Origin: Halobacteriales archaeon QS_9_67_15
GTDB taxonomy: Archaea; Halobacteriota; Halobacteria; Halobacteriales; Haloarculaceae
Direction: 5' to 3'
DNA length: 17,275 bases
NCBI GenBank assembly: GCA_003023165.1
Contig: PXSD01000057.1
Location: 1 to 17,275 of the forward strand
Shown here: positions 6,841 through 13,646 of the stretch, one piece after another
Numbering within the stretch: the stretch's first letter is position 1
Layout of the letters: the number at the start of each line of letters is the position of its first letter
Translations under genes and position numbers: made by a program
Notes under the pieces: generated by a model
What the model was told of the DNA's origin: nothing
The model's database searches: none
Seen by the model: the letters and a program-made list of their open reading frames with translations, nothing else

Positions 6841-7277
6841 CGACGGATTCGGGCGGGAGCGCACCCTCGACTGCGAAGACGACTGCGAGGAGACAACCAC
6901 CAAGGACGTTGAACACGAGGGTGACGATCCACAGCCGGAGGGGCGACGGGACCGCGGAGTAGCCGGGGCGTTCGACGGCCGCCGCGGTCGGGTCGGCGAA
7001 GTTCTCGTTGAACAGCTCGGTCCGCCCGGCGACGAGGAAGACGACGCCGGGCGCAAACGCGAGCGCGCCCGCAACTGTGGCAACCTGACCGAGTGCGGTT
7101 CGACGAACGATTCGACGATACCGAGCGCGACGAGACCGAAGAAGACGGTGAACCCGGCGATGAAACTCGTCGAGACGAGTTCGAGCGACGACCGCCTTCC
7201 TCGGCGGCGCGTTCGAAGATCTTTGACGGTGTCTTCGGCGACACGACCGCGATAGGAGTCACGACCGGAAAAGCCAC
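6841..7277 (-). pseudogene. Decayed formate/nitrite transporter (FNT) family gene
   Basis: Three overlapping minus-strand frames together give one FNT-like protein. Frame A, from the ATG at 7277, gives PSKIFERAAEEGGRRS. Frame B gives SLELVSTSFIAGFTVFFGLVALGIVESFVEPH. Frame C gives GQVATVAGALAFAPGVVFLVAGRTELFNENFADP, later PLRLWIVTLVFNVLGGCLLAVVFAVEGALPP. Haloarchaeal FNT-type channels carry this order of segments, including the GRTELFNENF motif. At least two frameshifts (near 7170 and 7090) separate the frames. The similarity stops near 6841, so roughly the C-terminal half is missing. Functional family members transport small monovalent anions such as formate or nitrite across the membrane; this copy cannot. 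It lies between tRNA-Tyr and an unrelated gene, so it is probably a relic. Confidence 0.75.
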
Positions 7278-7466
7278 AGGTCGACTATCGAGCGGTCGAA
7301 ATCAGCGCTTGCGAGTGTCCGCCCCGAGGCCTCGGGTCGGCGTGGCCTGACGATGCCCCGCACATGCACGAACAGGCGCTTTCAGGGTATCACGGACTGA
7401 CCGCTCCGTCCACCGGCCGACCGCGGTCGCCGCCGAGCGTAAACCGCTGGGGCCCGAACCGGTCGC

Positions 7467-7841
7467 ATGGACGAGATCGAACTCGGCCAGGCGACGATCG
7501 TCTACGAGACCGCCGACGGCGAGACCGAAGAGGTGACCGTCGACAACGAGGAGGTCGTCTACGGACGCGACCACTGGATGCTCCGGTCGGGGACCGACGA
7601 CGAGGGCAACGACCTGATGAAACAGATCCCCCGGAGTCGCGTGTACCGCGTCGACCGGAACGTCCAGCGATTCGAGGAGGAGGCGTCGACGGTTCGACAC
7701 CGCGTGGAGTCACTCGCGAGCGAAGTCCGTGACCGACTCCCGGGGGGCGGCGAGGGCGACAGGCGTCGCCGTCGACACGACCGCGACGAGGGGCCGACCC
7801 GCGTGCCGGTCACCGAGGGGAGCGACGCGGACCGCGAGTGA
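7467..7841 (+). CDS. Conserved haloarchaeal protein of unknown function
   Basis: This acidic 124-residue protein has no name I can assign with confidence. Residues 1-60 (IELGQATIVYETADGETEEVTVDNEEVVYGRDHWMLRSG) look like a small beta-rich domain. Residues about 62-92 (RVDRNVQRFEEEASTVRHRVESLASEVRDRL) are strongly helical and could form a coiled coil. The tail from residue 93 is a charged, disordered Arg/Asp region. Codon positions show the strong GC3 bias of a native gene, which distinguishes it from the antisense frame at 7302-7700. The ATG at 7467 is the first in frame, and GCGTAAACC about 25 bp upstream could be a weak promoter element. There is no signal peptide or transmembrane segment. 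Confidence 0.72.
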   Translation: MDEIELGQATIVYETADGETEEVTVDNEEVVYGRDHWMLRSGTDDEGNDLMKQIPRSRVYRVDRNVQRFEEEASTVRHRVESLASEVRDRLPGGGEGDRRRRRHDRDEGPTRVPVTEGSDADRE

Positions 7842-7921
7842 GCGAACACTGGCGAGAACAGACACAAGAGGGGTTTCGACTCCCGAAACAGGTGTTTTCG
7901 GCGGGTGTAAACTATCCACTC

Positions 7922-7928
7922 TTTTTTT
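7922..7928 (+). terminator. T-run between the two small genes
   Basis: Seven T residues follow the conserved small gene by about 80 bp. A weak GTTTCG/CGAAAC hairpin lies near 7874-7890. The run could terminate that transcript, or act as the AT-rich promoter element of the gene at 7961. Confidence 0.3.
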
Positions 7929-7960
7929 ACTGGATGCGGTATTGGTATCAGGTGGTCACG

Positions 7961-8137
7961 ATGGGCGTCTTGGAACGGGCCAAACGCGCTTCAGGGTTGT
8001 CGAAACCGGAGACATTGCCCTACGTGTGCGTCGGCTGTGAGACGCAGTTCGACGTACAGTATCACACCTGCCCGGTCTGTGGGAAGTACGATATCCGGCG
8101 GGCCAAGTGGGTTGATTCGGACGGCGAGGAGTGTTGA
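7961..8137 (+). CDS. Small zinc-ribbon protein
   Basis: This 58-residue protein begins MGVLERAKRASGLSK and carries one zinc ribbon with CVGC (Cys23, Cys26) and CPVCG (Cys37, Cys40). Many haloarchaea encode such small proteins, with an N-terminal amphipathic segment and a single ribbon. A few have been tied to regulation or motility, but this one cannot be assigned a role. The same frame stays open back to a GTG at 7838, giving MSEHWREQTQEGFRLPKQ and so on. I rejected that start because the upstream part lies in AT-rich non-coding sequence with a T-run and because comparable proteins begin at the MG[VL][LF]ERAK stretch. Confidence 0.75.
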   Translation: MGVLERAKRASGLSKPETLPYVCVGCETQFDVQYHTCPVCGKYDIRRAKWVDSDGEEC

Positions 8138-8338
8138 CACCGCCCGTCCACGTGCCTCCGCGACAGCTCAGGCCTGCCCGAAGCCGAGTGCGAGGCCCGC
8201 GGCCCACGTGGCTCGGGGCCGTTTCGGCCCACGTCTCGTATTTATCGCGACGCTCGTCAGCGAGTGACGACACCGTCCGCGCGGCGGGGCGGTGAACAGT
8301 CCGTATCGTTCAAGGTGTGTCGCGGCTATGGGGTCGGC

Positions 8339-8968
8339 GTGGCAGTCTCGTTCGACCTATTCGGGACGCTCGTCGCCGTCGAGCGACCGGCCGACCCCGC
8401 CGACGCGACCGCTCGCGAACTCCGCGAGCGCGGGGTGGCGGTGCCCGACGACTGGACCCGGCGGTACCGCCGGCCCCACGTCGATGTCGAGCCCGGTCGG
8501 GAGCTGGCGCTCTCGGAGCACGTCGCCGCCGCGCTCGCGACGGCCGACGTGACCGCCGACGAGCGCGTCGTCCGACAGGCGGTCCGCGCGGCGTTCGACG
8601 GCCCCGTACAGACGCGCGAGGGTGTCGAGGCGGCCGTCGGGGCCGCTGCCGAGCGCGGTCCCGTGGGCATCCTCTCGAACTGTAGCGTGCGCGGACTGGT
8701 CGAGCGAACGCTCGAACGGTCGGCGCTCGACCCCGGGCGGTTCGACGCCGTCGTTGCCAGCGTGGACTGCGGGTGGCGCAAGCCGGACCCGCGAGCGTTC
8801 GGGGCGGCCGCGGCGGGACTGGGTGTCCCCGTCGAGTCGCTGGTCCACGTCGGGGACGACCCCGAGACGGACGGCGGCACGGCGGCGGCGGGCGCTCGGT
8901 CGATCTGTCTCTCCGAGGTGTCGCTGGCCGACCTCCCGGCGGAACTGGAGGCGATACGATCTCGCTGA
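8339..8968 (+). CDS. HAD-superfamily hydrolase of the cobalamin cluster
   Basis: The protein has 209 residues and a haloacid-dehalogenase fold. Motif I is FDLFGTL with the nucleophile Asp near residue 6, motif II is SNCS, motif III is the Lys of GWRKPDP, and motif IV is HVGDDPETD. The family transfers phosphate through an aspartyl intermediate, and most members are small-molecule phosphatases. The gene is the first of the cobalamin operon and abuts cbiB, which suggests a phosphatase step in cobalamin assembly, such as removing the 5'-phosphate from adenosylcobalamin phosphate or alpha-ribazole phosphate. That is inference. I chose the GTG at 8339 because the fold starts right after it (MAVSFDLFGT). 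A GTG at 8264, behind TATTTAT at 8240, would add 25 residues without recognisable fold. Confidence 0.82.
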   Translation: MAVSFDLFGTLVAVERPADPADATARELRERGVAVPDDWTRRYRRPHVDVEPGRELALSEHVAAALATADVTADERVVRQAVRAAFDGPVQTREGVEAAVGAAAERGPVGILSNCSVRGLVERTLERSALDPGRFDAVVASVDCGWRKPDPRAFGAAAAGLGVPVESLVHVGDDPETDGGTAAAGARSICLSEVSLADLPAELEAIRSR

Positions 8969-9909
8969 GCACCGCCGCGGTCGGGCTGGCGTTCGCGCTG
9001 GACGCCCTCGCGGGGGAGCCGCCGACGCGGCTCCACCCGGTCGCGTGGTTCGGTCGACTCGTCGCGCCGCTGGACCGGTCGTGGTCGCGCCCGCGGCTCG
9101 TCGGCGCACTCGGGACGGTCGTCCTCCCGCTCGGTGCAGCGCTCGCGGTTGGTGCGGTGGTCGCCGTGGCGGGCGTCTGGCGGCCGCTGGCAGGTGCCAT
9201 AGCCGGTGGGCTCGCGCTATTTCTAACGACGAGTCTCCGGCGGCTGCTCGCGGTCGCTCGCAACGTGACGGCCGCGACCGAGCGCGACCTCGACGCGGCG
9301 AGAGGTGAGTTGCGCGCGCTCGCGGGCCGGGACGCGTCGGCGCTCTCGCCGGGCGAGGTGCGGAGCGCGGTGGTCGAGAGCGTCGCGGAGAACCTCGCGG
9401 ACGGGCTGGTCGCGCCGCTGTTGGCGTTCGCCGTCCTCGCGGCTCTCGCGGCGCGACTTCCGGCGTCCCTCGCGGCAGGTGTCGAGCCCGTCGTCCTCAC
9501 GGTCGCGGTCGGCGTGGCGGGCGCGGCGTGGGTAAAGGCAGTCAACACGATGGACTCGATGCTCGGCTATCGGTCGAAGCCCGTCGGATGGGCACCGGCG
9601 CGACTCGACGACGCGGTGATGTGGCTCCCCGCGCGGGCGAGTGCCGTGCTCCTCGCGGCCGCATGTCTCGCGCCGGGGTCGCTCGTGAGCGCGCGCCGCT
9701 GGGTCGACGACGTCCCCTCGCCCAACTCGGGGTGGCCGATGGGGACCGTCGCGGCGGCGCTCGGCGTGCGACTGGTGAAGCCGGGCGTCTACGAACTCGG
9801 TGGCGACGCGGCGCTGCCGACGGCGGCGGACGCCGAGCGAACGGTTCGACGCGTGGGTTTCGCGGGCGTGCTGGCGTATCTCGCGGTGGGGGTGGCGACG
9901 TGGGGCTGA
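8965..9909 (+). CDS. cbiB: Adenosylcobinamide-phosphate synthase CbiB
   Basis: This integral membrane protein of about 314 residues joins aminopropanol phosphate to adenosylcobyric acid. Family motifs are present: ALDALAGEPPTRLHPVAWFG near the N-terminus, VESVAENLADGLVAPLLAF at 137-155, KAVNTMDSMLGYRS at 191-204, and SPNSGWPMG at 252-260. Hydrophobic segments cover about 46-95, 150-190 and 225-240. The odd point is the start. No ATG, GTG or TTG occurs in frame where the conserved N-terminus begins. A CTG at 8965 overlaps the HAD stop as CTGA, exactly where an ATGA stop-start overlap would normally sit. I place the start there. Use of CTG, a start-codon mutation or a base error are all possible. 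The 3' end overlaps the GTG of cobS. Confidence 0.88.
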   Translation: MSTAAVGLAFALDALAGEPPTRLHPVAWFGRLVAPLDRSWSRPRLVGALGTVVLPLGAALAVGAVVAVAGVWRPLAGAIAGGLALFLTTSLRRLLAVARNVTAATERDLDAARGELRALAGRDASALSPGEVRSAVVESVAENLADGLVAPLLAFAVLAALAARLPASLAAGVEPVVLTVAVGVAGAAWVKAVNTMDSMLGYRSKPVGWAPARLDDAVMWLPARASAVLLAAACLAPGSLVSARRWVDDVPSPNSGWPMGTVAAALGVRLVKPGVYELGGDAALPTAADAERTVRRVGFAGVLAYLAVGVATWG

Positions 9910-10718
9910 GGGAGGCACCGACCGCACTGCGGGGCGCGCTGGGGTTCCTCTCGCGGCTCCCCGTCGGGCGCACCGAGCGCGCGTGGGAGGCGTTCCGGAC
10001 GGCACCGTGGACGCTCCCGGTCGCGGGCCTGCTCCTCGGTGCCCTCGTCGCCGTCCCCGTCGCCGTCACGCTCGCGACACCCGCGCCGGCGGTGACGGTC
10101 GCGCTCGTGTACGTCCTCGCGGTCGTCGGACTGACGGGGATCAACCACTTCGACGGCGTGGCCGACCTCGGCGACGCCGTCGTCGTCCACGGCGACGCGG
10201 AGCGACGGCGCGAGGTGATGGGCGACACCGCCCTCGGCGTCGGCGGGACGCTCGCGCTCGCGCTCGTCCTCGCCGCGCTGGCGCTGGGTGCGGTCGGACT
10301 CGCCGCGCTCCCGCTCCTCACCGCTGCGGGACTGGTCGTCGCCGCCGAGGTCGCCGCGAAGCTCGCGATGGCGACGCTGGTCACGCTCGGCTCGCCCGCC
10401 CACGACGGCTTCGGCGCGGCGGTCGCCGACGAGACGCCGCCGCGCGGGCTTTTCGTCCCGTTCGCGCTCGCGCTCCCGGCCGCGGTCCTGACGCTCCCGT
10501 CGCTCGCCGCGGTCGCGGCGCTCGCGAGCGCGGTCGCCGTCGCGCTCGCGCTCCTGTGGTGGGCGCGCCGGCGACTCGACGGGCTGACGGGCGACGTGAT
10601 CGGTGCCGCGAACGAGTTCGCGCGAGCGGCCGCGCTCCACGCCGGACTCCTCGTCTGGCACGCGGGGCTCGCGTCGCCAGTCGGTCCCGGGGAGGTGGTC
10701 GGATGGACGCTCTCGTGA
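9900..10718 (+). CDS. cobS: Adenosylcobinamide-GDP ribazoletransferase (cobalamin synthase) CobS
   Basis: The 272-residue membrane protein condenses adenosylcobinamide-GDP with alpha-ribazole or its phosphate, attaching the lower ligand. The diagnostic motif NHFDGVADLGDA lies at 82-93, its aspartates binding the metal needed for catalysis. The N-terminal stretch LRGALGFLSRLPVG is typical of the family. Hydrophobic helices lie around 38-60, 64-80, 113-150, 175-200 and 210-230. The GTG at 9900 overlaps the cbiB stop by 10 bp, and the C-terminus overlaps the cobY ATG, so translation of the three genes is coupled. Confidence 0.9.
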   Translation: MGLREAPTALRGALGFLSRLPVGRTERAWEAFRTAPWTLPVAGLLLGALVAVPVAVTLATPAPAVTVALVYVLAVVGLTGINHFDGVADLGDAVVVHGDAERRREVMGDTALGVGGTLALALVLAALALGAVGLAALPLLTAAGLVVAAEVAAKLAMATLVTLGSPAHDGFGAAVADETPPRGLFVPFALALPAAVLTLPSLAAVAALASAVAVALALLWWARRRLDGLTGDVIGAANEFARAAALHAGLLVWHAGLASPVGPGEVVGWTLS

Positions 10719-11126
10719 TGTGCGGCGGGAAGGGGACGCGGCTCGACGCCGATCTGTCCGGTGGTCGAGACGCCGGGCGAGGGCTACGTCGCGGACCTCA
10801 CGGCGGCGCTCGAGGACGACCGGGTCGACGAGCCGGTGCTGACCGTCGCCGCGGACCTGCCGCTGCTCGACGGCGCGGTCGTCGACAGCGTCCTCGACGA
10901 CTACGAGGGCGGGTCGCTGACCGTCGCGACGCCGACGCTGCTCAAGCGCACGCTCGGCGTGAGCGCCGACACGCGGTTCGACCACGAGGCCGAGGAGGTC
11001 GCGCCGACGGGCGTCAACGTGGTCGGCGACGGCCCGGACCGGACGGTCGTCCGCGACGACGCCAGACTCGCGGTCAACGTCAACCGCCGGGAGGACGCCG
11101 AAGTCGCCGAACGACTCCTGGTCTGA
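10703..11126 (+). pseudogene. cobY: CobY, adenosylcobinamide-phosphate guanylyltransferase, with internal deletion
   Basis: CobY is the archaeal GTP:adenosylcobinamide-phosphate guanylyltransferase, with a MobA-like nucleotidyltransferase fold. The first 17 or so codons, from the ATG at 10703 to about 10754, read MDALVMCGGKGTRLDAD and hold the nucleotide-binding GGxGTR motif. From about 10758 a frame shifted by one reads PVVETPGEGYVADLTAALED, then VLTVAADLPLLDGAVVDSVLD and VNVVGDG, to the stop at 11126. In the family these two stretches are separated by about 45-55 residues that include the conserved EKPL lysine motif. That block is absent here and the frame does not connect. As written no functional CobY can be made. 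The ATG overlaps the cobS stop. The block may have been lost in the cell or in assembly. Confidence 0.82.
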
Positions 11127-11206
11127 CTGACTCCGGCTCGACGCGGTGACTGCCGATCCGAGCGGTAGAGAGACAGATTCTTGCCGACACTGGCCGAGAA
11201 CCCTTC

Positions 11207-12155
11207 ATGGACAGGGAGGCCGTCGCGCGGCTCGCCGGGAGCGCGGTCACGCACGGGAGCAGCGACGACCCCGACGTCCTGGACTTCAGCGCGAACGTGA
11301 ACCCGCGAGTCCCCGACGGGGTCGCGGACGTGTACGCGGATGCGCTGGCCGGCGCGCGCTCGTATCCGCCCGAGGAGTATCCCGAGTTTCGCACGGCCGC
11401 CGCGGAGTATCTCGACTGTAATGAGCCGGGCGTCGACGCCCGCGCGGTGGTCCCGGTGGGCGGCGGACTCGCGGCGATCCGACTCACCGTCGCGGTCACG
11501 GTCGACCCCGGCGACCGGGTGCTCGTCCCTGCACCGAGCTTCGGTGAGTACGCTCGCGAGGTCGAACTGCAGGGCGGCGACCCAGTGAGGGTCGCCCACG
11601 ACGCGCTCCTCAGTACCGACCCCAGCGAGTTTGCGCTCGCGGTGGTCTGCAACCCGAACAACCCGACCGGCGACGCGTACGACGACGGTGCGCTCCGGGC
11701 CTGCGCCGAACGCTGTCGAGCGGCGGGGACGCCGCTGCTCGTCGACGAGGCGTTCCTCGGGTTCACCGACCGGCCGTCGCTGGCCGGCACCGACGGCGTG
11801 GTGGTCGCGCGCTCGCTGACGAAACTGTTCGGGCTGCCGGGGTTGCGCGCCGGGTTCGCGGTCGCGACGGGTGACCTGCGCGACCGGATCGAGACCGCGG
11901 CGATAACGTGGGGGCTGGGCTGGCCCGCGGCCGCGGTCGGGGCGCACTGTCTCGACCGCGAGTCGTTCGTCACGGCGACCCGCGAGCGCGTGGCGACCGA
12001 GCGCGAACGACTCCGGATGGCGTTCGACGCCGACGAGCGCTTCGACGTGTACGAGCCCGCCGCTCCTCGAGGGGCTCGACTCGCACGTCCGGGTCGCGGT
12101 GCGACTCCCCGCGGAGCACGACCGACTCCTGGAGGCGCTCGATGTTCGAGAGTGA
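11207..12155 (+). pseudogene. cobD: CobD, L-threonine-O-3-phosphate decarboxylase, with internal deletion near the C-terminus
   Basis: This is a PLP-dependent fold-type I aminotransferase-like enzyme. It is intact through residue 284: substrate loop DFSANVNP (26-33), NPNNPTG (149-155), Asp180 (VDEAF), and the Schiff-base motif SLTKLFGLPGLRAGF with Lys206 and Arg214. It makes aminopropanol phosphate for CbiB. At about 12056-12065 the frame breaks. The normal C-terminal end, LLEGLDSHVRVAVRLPAEHDRLLEALDVRE, follows in another frame and stops at 12155. By comparison with HisC/CobD proteins roughly 40-50 residues of the small domain are missing at the junction. The original frame runs on as arginine-rich nonsense to 12352. 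The stop overlaps the cbiZ ATG at 12142 in the usual way, so the two ends of the gene are in place. Confidence 0.82.
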
Positions 12156-12879
12156 GATCTCTGCCGACGTGCTGCGCGCCCGTCGACCGGGGACGCGCTG
12201 GCTCTCGACGGGCTTCTCGGGGGGCTACGAGACGGCCGACGCCGCGTACAACTGCACTGTCCCCGAGGGGTTCGACCGGACGAACCTATCCGAGTACGTC
12301 GCCGAGCGCCGCGAGCGAGCGGGCTTCGACGGTGCGGGACCGGCCATGCTGACCGGCGTCGCCCAGCGCCACGCTCGCCGCGCCCGTCTCGACGGGGTCG
12401 AAGTGGTCGCCACGGCGGGCGCGTCGAACCCCGCGGCGTTGCCGACCGACGGTGAGTCAGTGGGTGCGACGGTCGCCGAGGACGCAGAACCGGACGGCGA
12501 CGGCCCGCCGCGGCCGGGGACGGTGAACCTCGTGGTCGGGACCACGCGTGCGCTGCCGGACGGCGCGCTCGCGACGCTCCTCGGGACCGCCGTCGAGGCG
12601 AAGACGGCGACGATGCTGGCCGAGACCGGGTTCACGGGGACGACCTCGGACGCGGTTGTCGTCGGGACCGACCCCGCTGGCGAGTCCGCGGCGTTCGCGG
12701 GCAGCGCAACACCGGTCGGTCACGCGGCGCGCGTCTGCGTCCGAGACGCCGTCCGGGCGAGTCTCCGCGCCCGCTACGAGCGCGCCGACACGACGGATTC
12801 GGTCCCGGAGTCGGTGTCAGCGGCCGACTACGGCGTCGTCTCCGAGGGGAGGGCGACGGTCTCGCGGGTCGACGAGTAG
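12142..12879 (+). CDS. cbiZ: Adenosylcobinamide amidohydrolase CbiZ
   Basis: The 245-residue CbiZ protein cleaves the aminopropanol side chain from salvaged adenosylcobinamide, giving adenosylcobyric acid that re-enters the pathway at CbiB. Family features include LSTGFSGGYETADAAYNCTVP (residues 21-41), PAMLTGV and VEVVATAGASNPA, NLVVGTTRALPDGAL, and TSDAVVVGTDP with SATPVGHAARVCVRDAV. The middle has an acidic linker, DAEPDGDGPPRPG. The ATG overlaps the end of cobD by 14 bp, so it is probably translated from the same message. Having both CbiZ and a pathway towards cobyric acid is typical of haloarchaea, which can salvage corrinoids. Confidence 0.93.
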   Translation: MFESEISADVLRARRPGTRWLSTGFSGGYETADAAYNCTVPEGFDRTNLSEYVAERRERAGFDGAGPAMLTGVAQRHARRARLDGVEVVATAGASNPAALPTDGESVGATVAEDAEPDGDGPPRPGTVNLVVGTTRALPDGALATLLGTAVEAKTATMLAETGFTGTTSDAVVVGTDPAGESAAFAGSATPVGHAARVCVRDAVRASLRARYERADTTDSVPESVSAADYGVVSEGRATVSRVDE

Positions 12880-12907
12880 CGGCTGCCCAATTCGGCGTGT
12901 CGAAGCG

Positions 12908-12917
12908 GCTACAATCC
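12908..12917 (+). promoter_or_regulatory. TATA-like box for cobA
   Basis: GCTACAATCC is centred about 26 bp before the cobA ATG at 12938, consistent with a leaderless transcript separate from the upstream operon. Confidence 0.35.
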
Positions 12918-12937
12918 CAGGGGTCGTCGGTCGGCGT

Positions 12938-13627
12938 ATGAGCGACGACGCGACCGCTGACGGCGAGCGAGCGGACGACGAGCACGGCGACGACCCGCTC
13001 GAACCCCGGGCCATCGAACCGGCCGCGCCCGAGGAGTTCGGCCTCGTGCAGGTCTGGTGGGGGGACGGCAAGGGCAAGACCACCGCCGCGATGGGGATGG
13101 GGATGCGCGCCGCCGGCCACGGCTACCGCGTCCACATGCTCCAGTTCATGAAAGGCGGCACCAGTACTGTGGAGGACGTCCGCGGCGAGTACAACGCGAT
13201 CGACGCCCTACCGGGGTTCACCTACGAGAACAGCGGCCACTACGGCTGGCACCGCTTCCACGACGGCACCGACGACGACGAGCACGCCGCCCGCGCGAAG
13301 GGCGGCCTCGAACGGGCGCGCGAACTGGTCGAAGCGGCCGGCGACGCCGACCTCTCGACGCCGTTCGCGGCCGATGCGCCCGCCGACGAGGGCGTCCACA
13401 TGCTGATCCTCGACGAGGTGCTCTACGCGGCCAACCGCGGGCTGGTCAACCCCGACGACGTGCGCGACCTGGCCGAGTCCCGGCCCGCCGACCTGGAGCT
13501 GGTCCTCACCGGCGGGCACGACCGGCCCGACTACGTCGCCGACGTCGCCGACCTCGTCTCGCACGTCGGGAAGGAGGCCCACCCCATCGAGACGGGTCAC
13601 CGAGCGCGCAAGGGGACCGAGTACTGA
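12938..13627 (+). CDS. cobA: Corrinoid adenosyltransferase CobA (CobO type)
   Basis: The 229-residue protein transfers the adenosyl group of ATP to reduced corrinoids to form the Co-C bond. It has the CobA/CobO P-loop GDGKGKTT at 42-49, followed by MRAAGHGYRVHMLQFMKGG, LDEVLYAANRGLV, LVLTGGHDRPDYVADVADLVSHV and a final HRARKGTEY, all typical of the family. The first 35 residues are an acidic halophilic extension. A 58-bp gap separates it from cbiZ. Its 3' end lies 19 bp from the end of the convergent methyltransferase gene. Confidence 0.95.
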   Translation: MSDDATADGERADDEHGDDPLEPRAIEPAAPEEFGLVQVWWGDGKGKTTAAMGMGMRAAGHGYRVHMLQFMKGGTSTVEDVRGEYNAIDALPGFTYENSGHYGWHRFHDGTDDDEHAARAKGGLERARELVEAAGDADLSTPFAADAPADEGVHMLILDEVLYAANRGLVNPDDVRDLAESRPADLELVLTGGHDRPDYVADVADLVSHVGKEAHPIETGHRARKGTEY

Positions 13628-13646
13628 GCGGCGACGGATAGCCCAT

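Noticed and set aside
7838..7960. N-terminal extension of the zinc-ribbon protein from a GTG at 7838
   Set aside because: The sequence is AT-rich with a T-run, the extension lacks haloarchaeal acidic composition, and the protein family begins near MGVLERAK.
8138..8338. Possible cobalamin riboswitch or B12-box upstream of the cobalamin operon
   Set aside because: No B12-box consensus or multi-stem architecture is apparent, and such riboswitches are not expected in haloarchaea. A weak minus-strand reading (WAAGLALGFGQA then stop) was also too short to call.
8310..9548. Long minus-strand frame over the HAD gene and cbiB, and similar frames at 9789-10985 and 10901-11947
   Set aside because: Low-complexity Arg/Ala/Pro/Ser translations without motifs, antisense to genes with clear family motifs.
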